Positions 1 to 6,824 of a stretch of 9,069 nucleotides of DNA are shown here, in pieces. The position numbers and the translations under genes were made by a program. Below the pieces are notes generated by a model, which was not told where the DNA came from, ran no database searches, and saw nothing but the letters and a program-made list of their open reading frames with translations. This DNA is from Nitrospirota bacterium (GTDB lineage: Bacteria; Nitrospirota; Nitrospiria; Nitrospirales; Nitrospiraceae). The stretch covers positions 1 through 9,069 of the forward strand of contig JACQCB010000170.1 of NCBI GenBank assembly GCA_016201805.1, read 5' to 3'. The number at the start of each line of letters is the position of its first letter. The first letter of the stretch is position 1.

Positions 1-1376
1 TTTTGCTCCGGATCCAGGACCTCGAGCAGGGCGGCCGAGGGGTCTCCTCGGAAGTCCATGCCCACCTTGTCCACTTCGTCCATCATGAAGACGGGGTTGC
101 TCGTTCCGGCCTGCTTGATGCCCTGGATGATGCGTCCCGGCAAGGCGCCGACGTAGGTCCGGCGGTGGCCTCTGATCTCGGCCTCATCGCGCACTCCGCC
201 GAGGCTGACGCGGACGAATTCCCTTCCCAGCGCCCGCGCAATGGATTTACCGAGAGAGGTTTTGCCCACGCCGGGGGGGCCGACGAAGCAGAGGATGGGC
301 CCCTTCATCTTGTCTTTTAATTTCCGGACAGCCAGGTATTCGAGGATGCGTTCCTTGACCTTTTCCAGGTCGTAGTGGTCTTCGTCCAATACCTTGGCGG
401 CGGCCTTGATGTCCAGGTTGTCCTTGGACCGCTTGCTCCACGGCAATTCGACCATCCATTCCAGGTAGGTGCGGACCGTCGCCGATTCGGCGGTATCCGG
501 GTGCATCTTTTCCAGACGCTTGAGCTGCTTCTCGCACTCCTTCAGGACTTTCTCCGGCATCTTGGCGTCTTTGATGCGCTTGCGGAATTCGGTGACCTCT
601 TCCGCCCGTTCGTCCAGTTCGCCCAATTCTTTCTGAATGGCCTTGAGTTGCTCGCGCAGGAAGTACTCGCGCTGGGTCTTGTCCATTTCCCCCTTGGCTT
701 GGGCCTGGATCTTTTGCTGCATGGACAGGACTTCGATTTCTTTGGACAGAATGTCGCTGACCTTCCTGAGCCGCGCGATGGGGTCCTCTATTTCCAGGAC
801 GTCTTGCGTGACCTCCACCTTGAGTCCAAGGTTGGAGGCCGCCATGTCCGCCAAGCGGCCGGGATCCTCCAGGTTCTCGATGACCACCATCACGTCCGGC
901 ATCAATACTTTGCCGAGGCTGACGATCTTTTCGAGTTGCTCCTTCACGGTCCGCATCACGGCTTCCGCTTCGAGCGAGGCCGTCGCCGGTTTGGCTTCGG
1001 TGGCCTTGGCGATCCGCACGGAGTAGTAGGGATCGGTCTGGATGTATTCCCGCACCGTGCCTTTGGAGAGGCCCTGGACCAGGATCTTGATGCGCTCGTC
1101 CGGCAACTTGAGCATGCGCATGATGATGCCGATCGTGCCGACCTCGTGGATGTCTTCGGGTTTGGGGTTCTCGACGTCCAGAACCTTTTGAGTGGCCAGG
1201 AAAATCATGCGGTTGCCGGCCAGCGCCGCCTCGATGGCTTTGATCGACATCTCGCGTCCGACGAACAGGGGCAGGACCATGTAAGGGAACACCACGATGT
1301 CCCGCACCGGCAGGAGCGGCAGGTGATCGGGGATTTCAAGGTTCTGGATATCTTGTTCGGCCGATTCCGATGACAT
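1..1376 (-). CDS. lon: ATP-dependent protease Lon, N-terminal part (runs off left edge)
   Basis: Lon is a cytosolic AAA+ serine protease that degrades misfolded and regulatory proteins. The reverse strand reads openly from an ATG at 1376-1374 for 458 codons plus two bases with no stop. The N-terminal substrate-binding domain starts with LPLLPVRDIVVFP (residues 19-31), a coiled region includes QREYFLREQLKAIQKELGE, and LPW lies at 311-313. The AAA+ module has Walker A GPPGVGKT at 366-373 and Walker B MMDEVDK ending at 437, followed by the family sequence RGDPSAALLEVLDPEQ at the edge. Walker A sits about ten residues later than in E. coli Lon. The rest of the ATPase and the Ser/Lys protease domain are outside the window. 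GAGAGGA (1387-1393, reverse) precedes the ATG by ten bases. No convincing heat-shock promoter is visible in the 87-base gap to galU, so co-transcription with galU is possible. Confidence 0.97.
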   Translation of the reverse strand, partial: MSSESAEQDIQNLEIPDHLPLLPVRDIVVFPYMVLPLFVGREMSIKAIEAALAGNRMIFLATQKVLDVENPKPEDIHEVGTIGIIMRMLKLPDERIKILVQGLSKGTVREYIQTDPYYSVRIAKATEAKPATASLEAEAVMRTVKEQLEKIVSLGKVLMPDVMVVIENLEDPGRLADMAASNLGLKVEVTQDVLEIEDPIARLRKVSDILSKEIEVLSMQQKIQAQAKGEMDKTQREYFLREQLKAIQKELGELDERAEEVTEFRKRIKDAKMPEKVLKECEKQLKRLEKMHPDTAESATVRTYLEWMVELPWSKRSKDNLDIKAAAKVLDEDHYDLEKVKERILEYLAVRKLKDKMKGPILCFVGPPGVGKTSLGKSIARALGREFVRVSLGGVRDEAEIRGHRRTYVGALPGRIIQGIKQAGTSNPVFMMDEVDKVGMDFRGDPSAALLEVLDPEQ

Positions 1377-1463
1377 AAGCTGGAGGTCCTCTCGGGTGGT
1401 TCGCTGGCGGTTACGTGAATCAGAACGTCGTCAATCGAAAAGCATACAATTCATCTCATCGCA

Positions 1464-2333
1464 TCATCGCAGCTGTTTGAGATACCGTAAGAACGGCGGA
1501 CCAAGCACGGGATTTTTGAGCGCGAAATCGACCGTCGCTTTCAGAAAGCCCAACTTGTCTCCTGCGTCGTGGCGCTGGCCTTGGATTTCCTGCGCATAGA
1601 GCGGGGCCTGTCTGGCCAGGCAACGTAAGGCGTCGGTCAGTTGGATTTCACGGTTTTTCCCCGGGGTGGTTCGTTCCAGAATGGGAAAGATGTCGGGGGA
1701 GAGCACATACCGTCCGATGACGGCGAAGCGGGATGGCGCCTGGGAGGGAGCCGGTTTTTCAACCAAGTCCAACACCCGATGCAGACCTCCTGCGACGCGA
1801 CGTCCGGCGATGATGCCGTACTGGCTGACCTCGGCTCGCTGCACCTTTTTGACTCCGATCACCCCTCCGTTCCCCGCATCATACGCCTGAATCAGTTGCG
1901 CCAGGGCCGGCACGGGGCCGTCGATGATCTCGTCGCTCAGAAGAATGGCAAAGGGTTCGTCGCCGATCAGATGTCTGGCACAGAGGACGGCGTGACCCAG
2001 GCCGAGGGCCTCGGATTGTCGGACATAGCAGAAATTGGCGATTTCAGAGATGCGCCGGATGTCTTTCAGAAGTTGGGCTTTGCCGTTCCCCTTCAGGTTC
2101 TCTTCGAGTTCGAATGAACGGTCGAAATGATCCTCGATGGCACGCTTGCCACGGCCTGTAATGATGATGATGTCCTCAATGCCCGATGCGACCGCCTCCT
2201 CCACTGCATACTGAATCAGCGGCTTATCTACGAGGGGCAGCATTTCCTTGGGGGAGGCCTTGGTGGCCGGAAGAAAGCGGGTTCCAAGGCCGGCCGCCGG
2301 GATGATGACTTTTCGAATGGCCGTGGAGAGCAT
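1464..2333 (-). CDS. galU: UTP-glucose-1-phosphate uridylyltransferase GalU
   Basis: GalU makes UDP-glucose from UTP and glucose-1-phosphate in the cytoplasm, feeding LPS, capsule and trehalose or glycogen routes. The 289-residue product matches the family's usual length. It has the nucleotide-binding start IIPAAGLGTRFLPATKASPK (residues 10-29) with EMLPLVDKP following, GLGHAVLCA at 111-119, a metal-site-type acidic pair SDE at 133-135, VEKP at 191-194, and the C-terminal GQRHDAGDKLG (252-262) followed by FLKATVDFAL. The start is the only ATG compatible with the conserved N-terminus. No Shine-Dalgarno sequence lies upstream; instead a TTGACA/TACTAT promoter candidate ends eight bases before the ATG. 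It lies 87 bases upstream of lon on the same strand and is divergent from bamA. A general nucleotidyltransferase (RfbA-like) is less likely given the GalU-type motifs. Confidence 0.96.
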   Translation of the reverse strand: MLSTAIRKVIIPAAGLGTRFLPATKASPKEMLPLVDKPLIQYAVEEAVASGIEDIIIITGRGKRAIEDHFDRSFELEENLKGNGKAQLLKDIRRISEIANFCYVRQSEALGLGHAVLCARHLIGDEPFAILLSDEIIDGPVPALAQLIQAYDAGNGGVIGVKKVQRAEVSQYGIIAGRRVAGGLHRVLDLVEKPAPSQAPSRFAVIGRYVLSPDIFPILERTTPGKNREIQLTDALRCLARQAPLYAQEIQGQRHDAGDKLGFLKATVDFALKNPVLGPPFLRYLKQLR

Positions 2334-2341
2334 AGATGTGG

Positions 2342-2371
2342 ATAGTATGGGATCGATTGGAGGAATGTCAA
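2342..2371 (-). promoter_or_regulatory. Candidate galU promoter giving a near-leaderless mRNA
   Basis: On the minus strand, TTGACA (2371-2366, full match to the sigma70 -35 consensus) is followed after 18 bases by TACTAT (2347-2342, four of six -10 positions). The galU ATG begins nine bases after the -10 hexamer, so transcription would start at or within about two bases of the start codon. That fits the lack of a ribosome binding site before galU. This is inferred from consensus matching only. Confidence 0.55.
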
Positions 2372-2428
2372 GAAAACGGCTGCCGAACAGCGAGGTCGAT
2401 TCGGCAGTACCGGAGCGGAGAAAACCTC

Positions 2429-2457
2429 TTTACATTGGAGCCGTTACCCCATATAAT
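2429..2457 (+). promoter_or_regulatory. Strong sigma70-type promoter towards bamA
   Basis: TTTACA (2429-2434, five of six consensus bases) and TATAAT (2452-2457, six of six) are separated by exactly 17 bases, the optimal spacing. The expected start is near 2464, which would leave a leader of about 270 bases before the bamA GTG. It is the best promoter-like match I found in the window and the likely entry point for the envelope gene train downstream. Confidence 0.75.
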
Positions 2458-2564
2458 TCCTGAAATTTTTCAAAACCTTTCATTGGGGTGCGGTTGTCGT
2501 TTCAACCGGTGGCCGACGAGGTTCATGCGTCGCAGGTTCAGGTTTCGATGGATCGTCTTGCCCG

Positions 2565-2640
2565 GCAGTTATCGCGATGATGCCACGCCTTCATCATAAT
2601 AAGCAGTTATCGCGATGATGCCACGCCTTCATCATAATAA
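2565..2640 (+). repeat. Perfect 38-bp tandem duplication in the bamA leader
   Basis: Bases 2565-2602 and 2603-2640 are identical and directly abutting. Flanking bases differ, so the repeat has exact ends. Each copy holds the palindrome ATCGCGAT (2571-2578 and 2609-2616), a possible hairpin ATGATG/CATCAT with a nine-base loop (2577-2582 with 2592-2597; 2615-2620 with 2630-2635), and an A/T-rich end containing TAA stops. It lies 97 to 172 bases before the bamA start and downstream of the predicted promoter. Confidence 0.97.
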
Positions 2641-2736
2641 TAAACGCACCGTTGGGAGAGATTCGCTGACGGCTCTCCGGCCTTCCGACTTGCTTGCCGC
2701 CGGTCGCGATCGGTTGCTCCGTACAGAAAGGTTACA

Positions 2737-5019
2737 GTGACCAATCGGGCTGGAAGATTGTCGATTGGTCTTGCGGTTGTGATGGCGGCCTTGTGGCTGC
2801 TGTTCCCCTCGACTCACTCGTATGCGCAAGACAACGTGCAGAAGATCAAGTCCCTTGAGGTGCGGGGCAACAAGCGCATTGAGGAACCGGCCATTCGCGG
2901 CCGGCTCACGTTGAAGGTCGGGGACCCCTACACGAGCGAATCGATCCGGACCCAAATCCGGGTGATCTACGAGATGGGGTTTTTCGAGGACGTGCAAATC
3001 GAGGCCGAGCGGGTGGCCGGCGGCGTGGCCGTGGCGTTTGTGGTGCGGGAAAAACCGTTCATCACCGAGATCGTGTTCGATGGGAACGAGAACCTGAGCG
3101 ACGACAAGTTGCAGGAAAAGATGACCATCCGCAGTCAATCTTTTCTGGATCAACCGCAGGCCAAAGAGAGCGCCGAGAAGATCCGCCTGGCCTACCAGGA
3201 GGATGGGTACTATGGCGCTCAAGTGACCCCGATCATTCAGACCTTGGAAGAGGATCGGAAGCGGCTCACGTTCTTTATCAAGGAAGGCGACCGGGCCAAG
3301 GTCAAAACGGTCATTTTCGACGGCATGAAGGCGGTCAGAAAAAAAGAGCTGTTCAAGATCATGGCCACCAGAGAGTGGATCTTTCTGATCTCGAAGTTTA
3401 CCGATGCCGGCGTTCTGAAACGCGAGGAACTCAACAACGACATCGAGCGGATCAAGGAAGTGTACTTGAACAAAGGCTACCTGAACATCCAGGTCGGAGC
3501 GCCGACCCTCGAGTTGAGCGAGGACAAGCAGTGGTTCACGGTGACCTTCCCGATCGTGGAAGGGGAGCCCTATAAGATCAGCCAGGTGGGGTTCCGGGGC
3601 AATACGGTGTTCGAAGAAGCGGAGCTTCGGGTCGGGTCCAAAGTCACGCCGGGCGCGGTCTTCCAACGGGCCAGTCTCCGGGATGAGATCACCAGGGTCA
3701 CGGAACTGTATGGAAGCAAAGGCTATGCTTTTACAGATGTGAATCCTGCGGTTACGCCGGATCCCCAGACCAAGACCGCTGCGATCCTTGTGCACATCAA
3801 GGAAGGGGACTTGATTCGGGTCCGTGAAATTCACATCACCGGCAACGACAAAACGCGGGACAACGTCATCCGTCGCGAAGTCCGGGTGGATGAGCAGGAC
3901 GTCATCGACACCGTGGCGATCAAGCGGAGCTTCCAGCGGCTGAACAACCTCAATTTTTTCGAGACGGTCGAAATCCTTCCCCGACAGGTGGAACAGGACA
4001 AAGTGGACCTCGACGTCAAGGTCAAGGAGAAACCCACGGGCCAGTTTAGCATCGGCGGCGGGTACAGCACCCTGGACCAGTTGACCGCAGTGGCGGACAT
4101 TACCGAAGGTAACTTGAATGGCCGCGGCCAGATGGTGCGGGTCCGAGGCCAGTTGGGGCAGCGGCGTTCGCTTGGGTTGATCACCCTCCGCGATCCCTAT
4201 CTGAACGACTCCCTGACGTCCGGGCAGATCGACATCTATCGGACGATGACGAACTACACCACCTATTTCGAAGACAAGAGCGGGGCCAGCGCGACGTTGG
4301 GACGGTGGTTTTCCGAGTACAGTTCCGGGAGCTTTGCCCTGGTGGCGGAGAGCATGAAATTCTCGGATCCGCAGAGCGATGCGCCAGAATTCATTCTCAA
4401 ACAGATCGGAACACAGACCACGACCGGGTTTCGAACCTCCTTTTCGCGCGACTCGCGTGACTACTACCTGGATCCTCGGGCCGGCATGCGTAACGCCTTC
4501 AACGTCGATTGGGGGACCCGGTACCTCGGCGGTAGCAACAATTACTACAAGGTGACCGTCGATACGATGAAATATTGGTCGCTGCCGTATGATTTACGCC
4601 ATTCCTTGCGTGGGCGTTTCGGCACTGTGGCAGGGATCGGGGGCAGGCCGATCCCGTTGACGGAACGGTACTTCGTCGGCGGCATCAATACGATGCGCGG
4701 CTTTGTCTTCGGTCGGGCGGGCCCAGTCACTTCAAGCGGCTCTCTGGTCGGCGCCTCCAAGGAGCTGATTATTAACTATGACTTTATTTTTTCGGTCTCG
4801 GCGGAAGCCAAGCTCAACGCCGTCATCTTCTTCGACTACGGCAGGGGGTTCGATGATAACGAGAAGCTGGTTTTGGGCGATCTCCGCAAGGCGGCCGGGC
4901 TGGAAGGTCGGTGGATTTCGCCCTTCGGCCCCCTGCGCGTCGCCTACGGACTGAACCTGAACCCCAGGCCGGGAGAGCGGCCTGGCGTGTTTGAATTTTC
5001 CGTTGGATCGCTGTTCTGA
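2737..5019 (+). CDS. bamA: Outer membrane protein assembly factor BamA (Omp85)
   Basis: BamA is the central channel of the BAM complex and inserts beta-barrel proteins into the outer membrane. The 760-residue product is close to the family length (about 800). It starts with a signal peptide, probably cut after SYA (residue 30). Five POTRA domains follow at roughly 36-106, 107-188, 189-281, 282-358 and 359-433. Several contain the GN or GxxxxF turn pattern, for example VRGNKRIEE, FDGNENLSDD, FRGNTVFEE and ITGNDKTRDN. The 16-stranded barrel spans about 434-760, with the conserved L6 loop motif MRGF (653-656) and a C-terminal phenylalanine beta-signal (FEFSVGSLF). The start is GTG at 2737 with AAAGG five bases upstream; a later ATG at 2782 would break the signal peptide. 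It leads the envelope train and is followed by two OmpH/Skp chaperone genes, the usual partnership. Confidence 0.97.
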   Translation: MTNRAGRLSIGLAVVMAALWLLFPSTHSYAQDNVQKIKSLEVRGNKRIEEPAIRGRLTLKVGDPYTSESIRTQIRVIYEMGFFEDVQIEAERVAGGVAVAFVVREKPFITEIVFDGNENLSDDKLQEKMTIRSQSFLDQPQAKESAEKIRLAYQEDGYYGAQVTPIIQTLEEDRKRLTFFIKEGDRAKVKTVIFDGMKAVRKKELFKIMATREWIFLISKFTDAGVLKREELNNDIERIKEVYLNKGYLNIQVGAPTLELSEDKQWFTVTFPIVEGEPYKISQVGFRGNTVFEEAELRVGSKVTPGAVFQRASLRDEITRVTELYGSKGYAFTDVNPAVTPDPQTKTAAILVHIKEGDLIRVREIHITGNDKTRDNVIRREVRVDEQDVIDTVAIKRSFQRLNNLNFFETVEILPRQVEQDKVDLDVKVKEKPTGQFSIGGGYSTLDQLTAVADITEGNLNGRGQMVRVRGQLGQRRSLGLITLRDPYLNDSLTSGQIDIYRTMTNYTTYFEDKSGASATLGRWFSEYSSGSFALVAESMKFSDPQSDAPEFILKQIGTQTTTGFRTSFSRDSRDYYLDPRAGMRNAFNVDWGTRYLGGSNNYYKVTVDTMKYWSLPYDLRHSLRGRFGTVAGIGGRPIPLTERYFVGGINTMRGFVFGRAGPVTSSGSLVGASKELIINYDFIFSVSAEAKLNAVIFFDYGRGFDDNEKLVLGDLRKAAGLEGRWISPFGPLRVAYGLNLNPRPGERPGVFEFSVGSLF

Positions 5020-5024
5020 ACAGT

Positions 5025-5045
5025 GCGTGAGGCGTGAAACGTGAG
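5025..5045 (+). repeat. Heptamer repeat, three units, bamA-ompH junction
   Basis: Three contiguous seven-base units, GCGTGAG, GCGTGAA and ACGTGAG, begin five bases after the bamA stop codon. They share the GTGA core and period of the arrays at 6725-6752 and 8418-8445. Here there is no facing inverted array. The last unit runs into GGGGAG, which can serve as the ribosome binding site of the next gene. Confidence 0.8.
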
Positions 5046-5060
5046 GGGAGAAATCGATAC

Positions 5061-5639
5061 ATGAAGCCAAGCACGGGACGGCAGTTGGAGAAAGTAAAGC
5101 GAATGAGCCACTGGGCCATCTCGGTAGCAGCGGTTGCTCTGTCCCTCGCGGCCTGGAGCTGCGCCTCCATGCCAGCCAACCAGCCGGGGGCGAAGGTCGG
5201 CGTGGTGGACCCCATGAAGGTGCTCAAAGAAACGGCGGCCGGCAAGAGGGCGGAGGAGTCTCTGAATGCGTTTGTCAAAAATCGCCAGGCGTTGATCGAG
5301 CTGGAGGAGAAAGAACTGAAGCGCATGGAAGAGGATTTGGTCAGACAGGCCAGCGTGCTCAGTGGAAATGCGAAAAAAGAGCGCGAGGAGCAGTTTCGGC
5401 GTCGCGTGATGGAGTTTCAGCAAAAAGGGGGCGAACTGAACCGTGAGATTCAGGAGAAGCAGAGGGAAGTGATGGAAGGGTTCAGGGAGAAAGTCGAAAA
5501 AGTCGTGGCGAAGGTGGCGCAACCACTGGGCATGCAGGTGGTGATTGAAAAGGCCAAAGGCGGTACGATGCTCTATAGCGATGCCTCGCTGGACCTGTCC
5601 GCGAAGGTGATCGAGGCGTTCAACAAAGAGATGCCGTGA
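5061..5639 (+). CDS. OmpH/Skp-family periplasmic chaperone, first copy
   Basis: Skp/OmpH proteins are periplasmic trimers that hold unfolded outer-membrane proteins between the Sec translocon and BAM. From ATG 5061 the product has 192 residues. A basic N-region is followed by a hydrophobic signal segment (about residues 16-34). A short beta strand KVGVVDPMKVL comes next, then a long charged helical coiled-coil arm (KELKRMEEDLVRQ, then REEQFRRR and NREIQEKQREV), and a return strand MQVVIEKA. GAGGGGAG lies ten bases before this ATG; an in-frame ATG at 5103 with a weaker site is possible, as is a GTG at 5034 inside the heptamer repeat. The signal segment contains AAWSC, so a lipoprotein is conceivable, but Trp at -2 and Ala at -3 are poor for a lipobox. 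Its end overlaps an in-frame GTG of the next gene, and it aligns without gaps to that gene's product over the arm. Confidence 0.9.
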   Translation: MKPSTGRQLEKVKRMSHWAISVAAVALSLAAWSCASMPANQPGAKVGVVDPMKVLKETAAGKRAEESLNAFVKNRQALIELEEKELKRMEEDLVRQASVLSGNAKKEREEQFRRRVMEFQQKGGELNREIQEKQREVMEGFREKVEKVVAKVAQPLGMQVVIEKAKGGTMLYSDASLDLSAKVIEAFNKEMP

Positions 5640-5677
5640 GGGCTTGGATCGAATCGGCAACGAAAGGAGTGCGGGGA

Positions 5678-6223
5678 ATGAGAGGATGGGGACGGTGGCT
5701 TGTTGCTGCGGGGGCGGTGGGGCTTCTGCATGGCCCTGTGGATGGGAGTCTGGCGGCGGAGGCTTTCAAAGTCGGCGTCATGGATCAGCAGGCGGTGGTT
5801 GAGCGGACGAAAGCGGGAAAGCGCGCACTGGACGCGCTCAAAGATTTCACGGCCGGCCGGCAGCGCATCATCTCTTCCGACGACGAAGAAATGAAGGCGT
5901 TGGAGAAGGCGCTGAAGGATCAGGAGTCCGGGCTGAGCGAGGCGGCGAAGCGGGAGAAACAGGAGCAGTTTCGGAAAAAATTCGAGGCCTACCAGGCCCG
6001 TCTTCAGGAGTTCAACCGGGAGATTCAGCAGAAACAGAAGGAAGTAGGCGACGAGTACATGGGGAAAATCAAGCAGGTGGCCGCGGACGTGGCGCAGAAA
6101 GAGGGCTATGCGGCGATCTTGGACAAGGGCAACGAGAACACGCTCAGGATCGTCCTGTACCACAGTGCGGCGGTGGACGTCACTGACCTGGTGGTGAAGG
6201 AATTCGACAAGCGGTACAAGTAG
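5678..6223 (+). CDS. OmpH/Skp-family periplasmic chaperone, second copy
   Basis: This is a second OmpH/Skp-type chaperone, 181 residues from ATG 5678. I chose this start because AAAGGAG (5663-5669) lies eight bases upstream and it places a clean signal peptide first, with probable cleavage near SLAAEA (about residue 27). The upstream GTG at 5636, which overlaps the previous stop as GTGA, would add 14 residues ahead of the signal. After the strand FKVGVMDQQAVV comes the coiled-coil arm (EEMKALEKALKDQ, then KQEQFRKK and NREIQQKQKEV) and the strand AAILDKG. From VGV through NREIQ it aligns to the first copy with no gap, so the two arose by tandem duplication, now well diverged. It sits 51 bases before fabZ, in the position where many clusters carry lpxD. 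Confidence 0.92.
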   Translation: MRGWGRWLVAAGAVGLLHGPVDGSLAAEAFKVGVMDQQAVVERTKAGKRALDALKDFTAGRQRIISSDDEEMKALEKALKDQESGLSEAAKREKQEQFRKKFEAYQARLQEFNREIQQKQKEVGDEYMGKIKQVAADVAQKEGYAAILDKGNENTLRIVLYHSAAVDVTDLVVKEFDKRYK

Positions 6224-6274
6224 CCGCGCCGCGACGCAGGACGGGAAGGGCCGCAAGCCGGAGAGGAGACGGGC

Positions 6275-6730
6275 ATGACGATCGAGATCGGGGAGATTCA
6301 GGCGATCCTTCCCCACCGGTACCCCTTTCTGCTGGTCGACCGTATTCGGGAGCTTGAGGTCGGCCAGCGTATCGTGGGCATCAAGAATGTGACGGTCAAC
6401 GAGCCGTTCTTTCAGGGGCACTTCCCGGGTCGTCCGATCATGCCCGGCGTCCTGATTCTCGAAGCGATGGCTCAGGTGGGGGGCGTGTTGGCGTTCAAGT
6501 CATTCCCGTCCGCCGGCCGGCCGGTGGTCTATTTGACCGGCGTGGATGGCGCCAAATTTCGCAAGCCGGTGGTGCCCGGCGATCAACTGCGCTTCGAAGT
6601 GCACGTGCTCAAGCGACGCCCTCCGTTTTGGAAGATGCAGGCCAAGGCCTATGTGGAAGCCGACTTGGTCTGCGAGGCCGAATTGACGGCGATGGTCACG
6701 GAAGAAAAAGACGGGAAACGCGACGCGTGA
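6275..6730 (+). CDS. fabZ: 3-hydroxyacyl-[ACP] dehydratase FabZ
   Basis: FabZ dehydrates (3R)-hydroxyacyl-ACP in type II fatty acid synthesis and so competes with LpxA for the same hydroxyacyl-ACP pool. The 151-residue product has the hot-dog fold signature: LPHRYPFLLVDRI (residues 12-24), then QGHFPGRPIMPGVLILEAMAQ (47-67) with catalytic His49 and Glu63, equivalent to His54 and Glu68 of E. coli, and RKPVVPGD later. AGGAG (6264-6268) lies six bases before the ATG. The coding end runs into a heptamer repeat: the stop TGA at 6728-6730 lies inside the first GCGTGAA unit. It is most likely co-transcribed with the upstream chaperone genes and with lpxA downstream. Confidence 0.97.
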   Translation: MTIEIGEIQAILPHRYPFLLVDRIRELEVGQRIVGIKNVTVNEPFFQGHFPGRPIMPGVLILEAMAQVGGVLAFKSFPSAGRPVVYLTGVDGAKFRKPVVPGDQLRFEVHVLKRRPPFWKMQAKAYVEADLVCEAELTAMVTEEKDGKRDA

Positions 6731-6808
6731 AGCGTGAAGCGTGAAGCGTGAAGAAAGAAGACCCCCACTAACGACGCTTCACGAGATACGAGCGACGAGA
6801 TACGTGTA
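6725..6808 (+). repeat. Facing heptamer arrays, fabZ-lpxA junction
   Basis: Four exact tandem GCGTGAA units (6725-6752) are followed by a 21-base unique stretch (6753-6773) and then five in-phase seven-base units in the opposite sense: ACGCTTC, ACGAGAT, ACGAGCG, ACGAGAT and ACGTGTA (6774-6808). A perfect 10-bp inverted match, CGTGAAGCGT with ACGCTTCACG (right arm 6774-6783), can form from any of three left-arm registers (6726, 6733 or 6740). There is no T-run after the stem, so it is not an intrinsic terminator. The array contains the fabZ stop codon and ends shortly before the lpxA ribosome site. Confidence 0.88.
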
Positions 6809-6824
6809 CTGAGGAGGCGAAGGA

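Larger units (their letters stand above)
2334..2736. other. Divergent galU-bamA intergenic region
   Basis: This 403-base stretch separates two divergent genes. It holds a candidate minus-strand promoter for galU (2342-2371), a strong sigma70-like plus-strand promoter (2429-2457), a perfect 38-bp tandem duplication (2565-2640), and a weak hairpin GGAGAG/CTCTCC (2655-2660 with 2673-2678, 12-base loop). It is less GC-rich than its flanks around the bamA promoter. Open frames here (for example 2336-2599) have no convincing ribosome site and stop inside the duplication, so I do not call a gene. Confidence 0.8.

Noticed and set aside
375..1373. 332-codon plus-strand open frame across lon
   Set aside because: It is the reverse shadow of lon: the minus strand encodes a textbook Lon sequence with Walker motifs, while this frame gives a Leu/His/Phe-rich product with no family features.
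2336..2599. 87-codon frame in the galU-bamA spacer, including a 24-codon Arg-rich ATG frame from 2525
   Set aside because: No good ribosome site (GAGG only three bases before ATG 2525), the long frame starts upstream of the promoter, and both stop inside the 38-bp repeat. Kept only as a remote leader-peptide idea.
2655..2678. GGAGAG/CTCTCC hairpin as a terminator before bamA
   Set aside because: Only six pairs with a 12-base loop and no T-run; not enough for an intrinsic terminator.
2632..3834. 400-codon minus-strand open frame
   Set aside because: It is antisense to the start of bamA, whose POTRA domains are clear. The His/Asp/Leu-rich composition is typical of a shadow in GC-rich DNA.
5011..5023. 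Palindrome CTGTTCTGAACAG at the bamA stop, resembling a LexA box
   Set aside because: The spacing between CTGT and ACAG is five, not the eight of enterobacterial LexA boxes, and it lies at the end of a coding sequence whose final Leu-Phe is under protein constraint.
6725..6808. CRISPR-like array
   Set aside because: The units are seven bases and directly adjacent with no spacers, so this is a short tandem repeat, not CRISPR.
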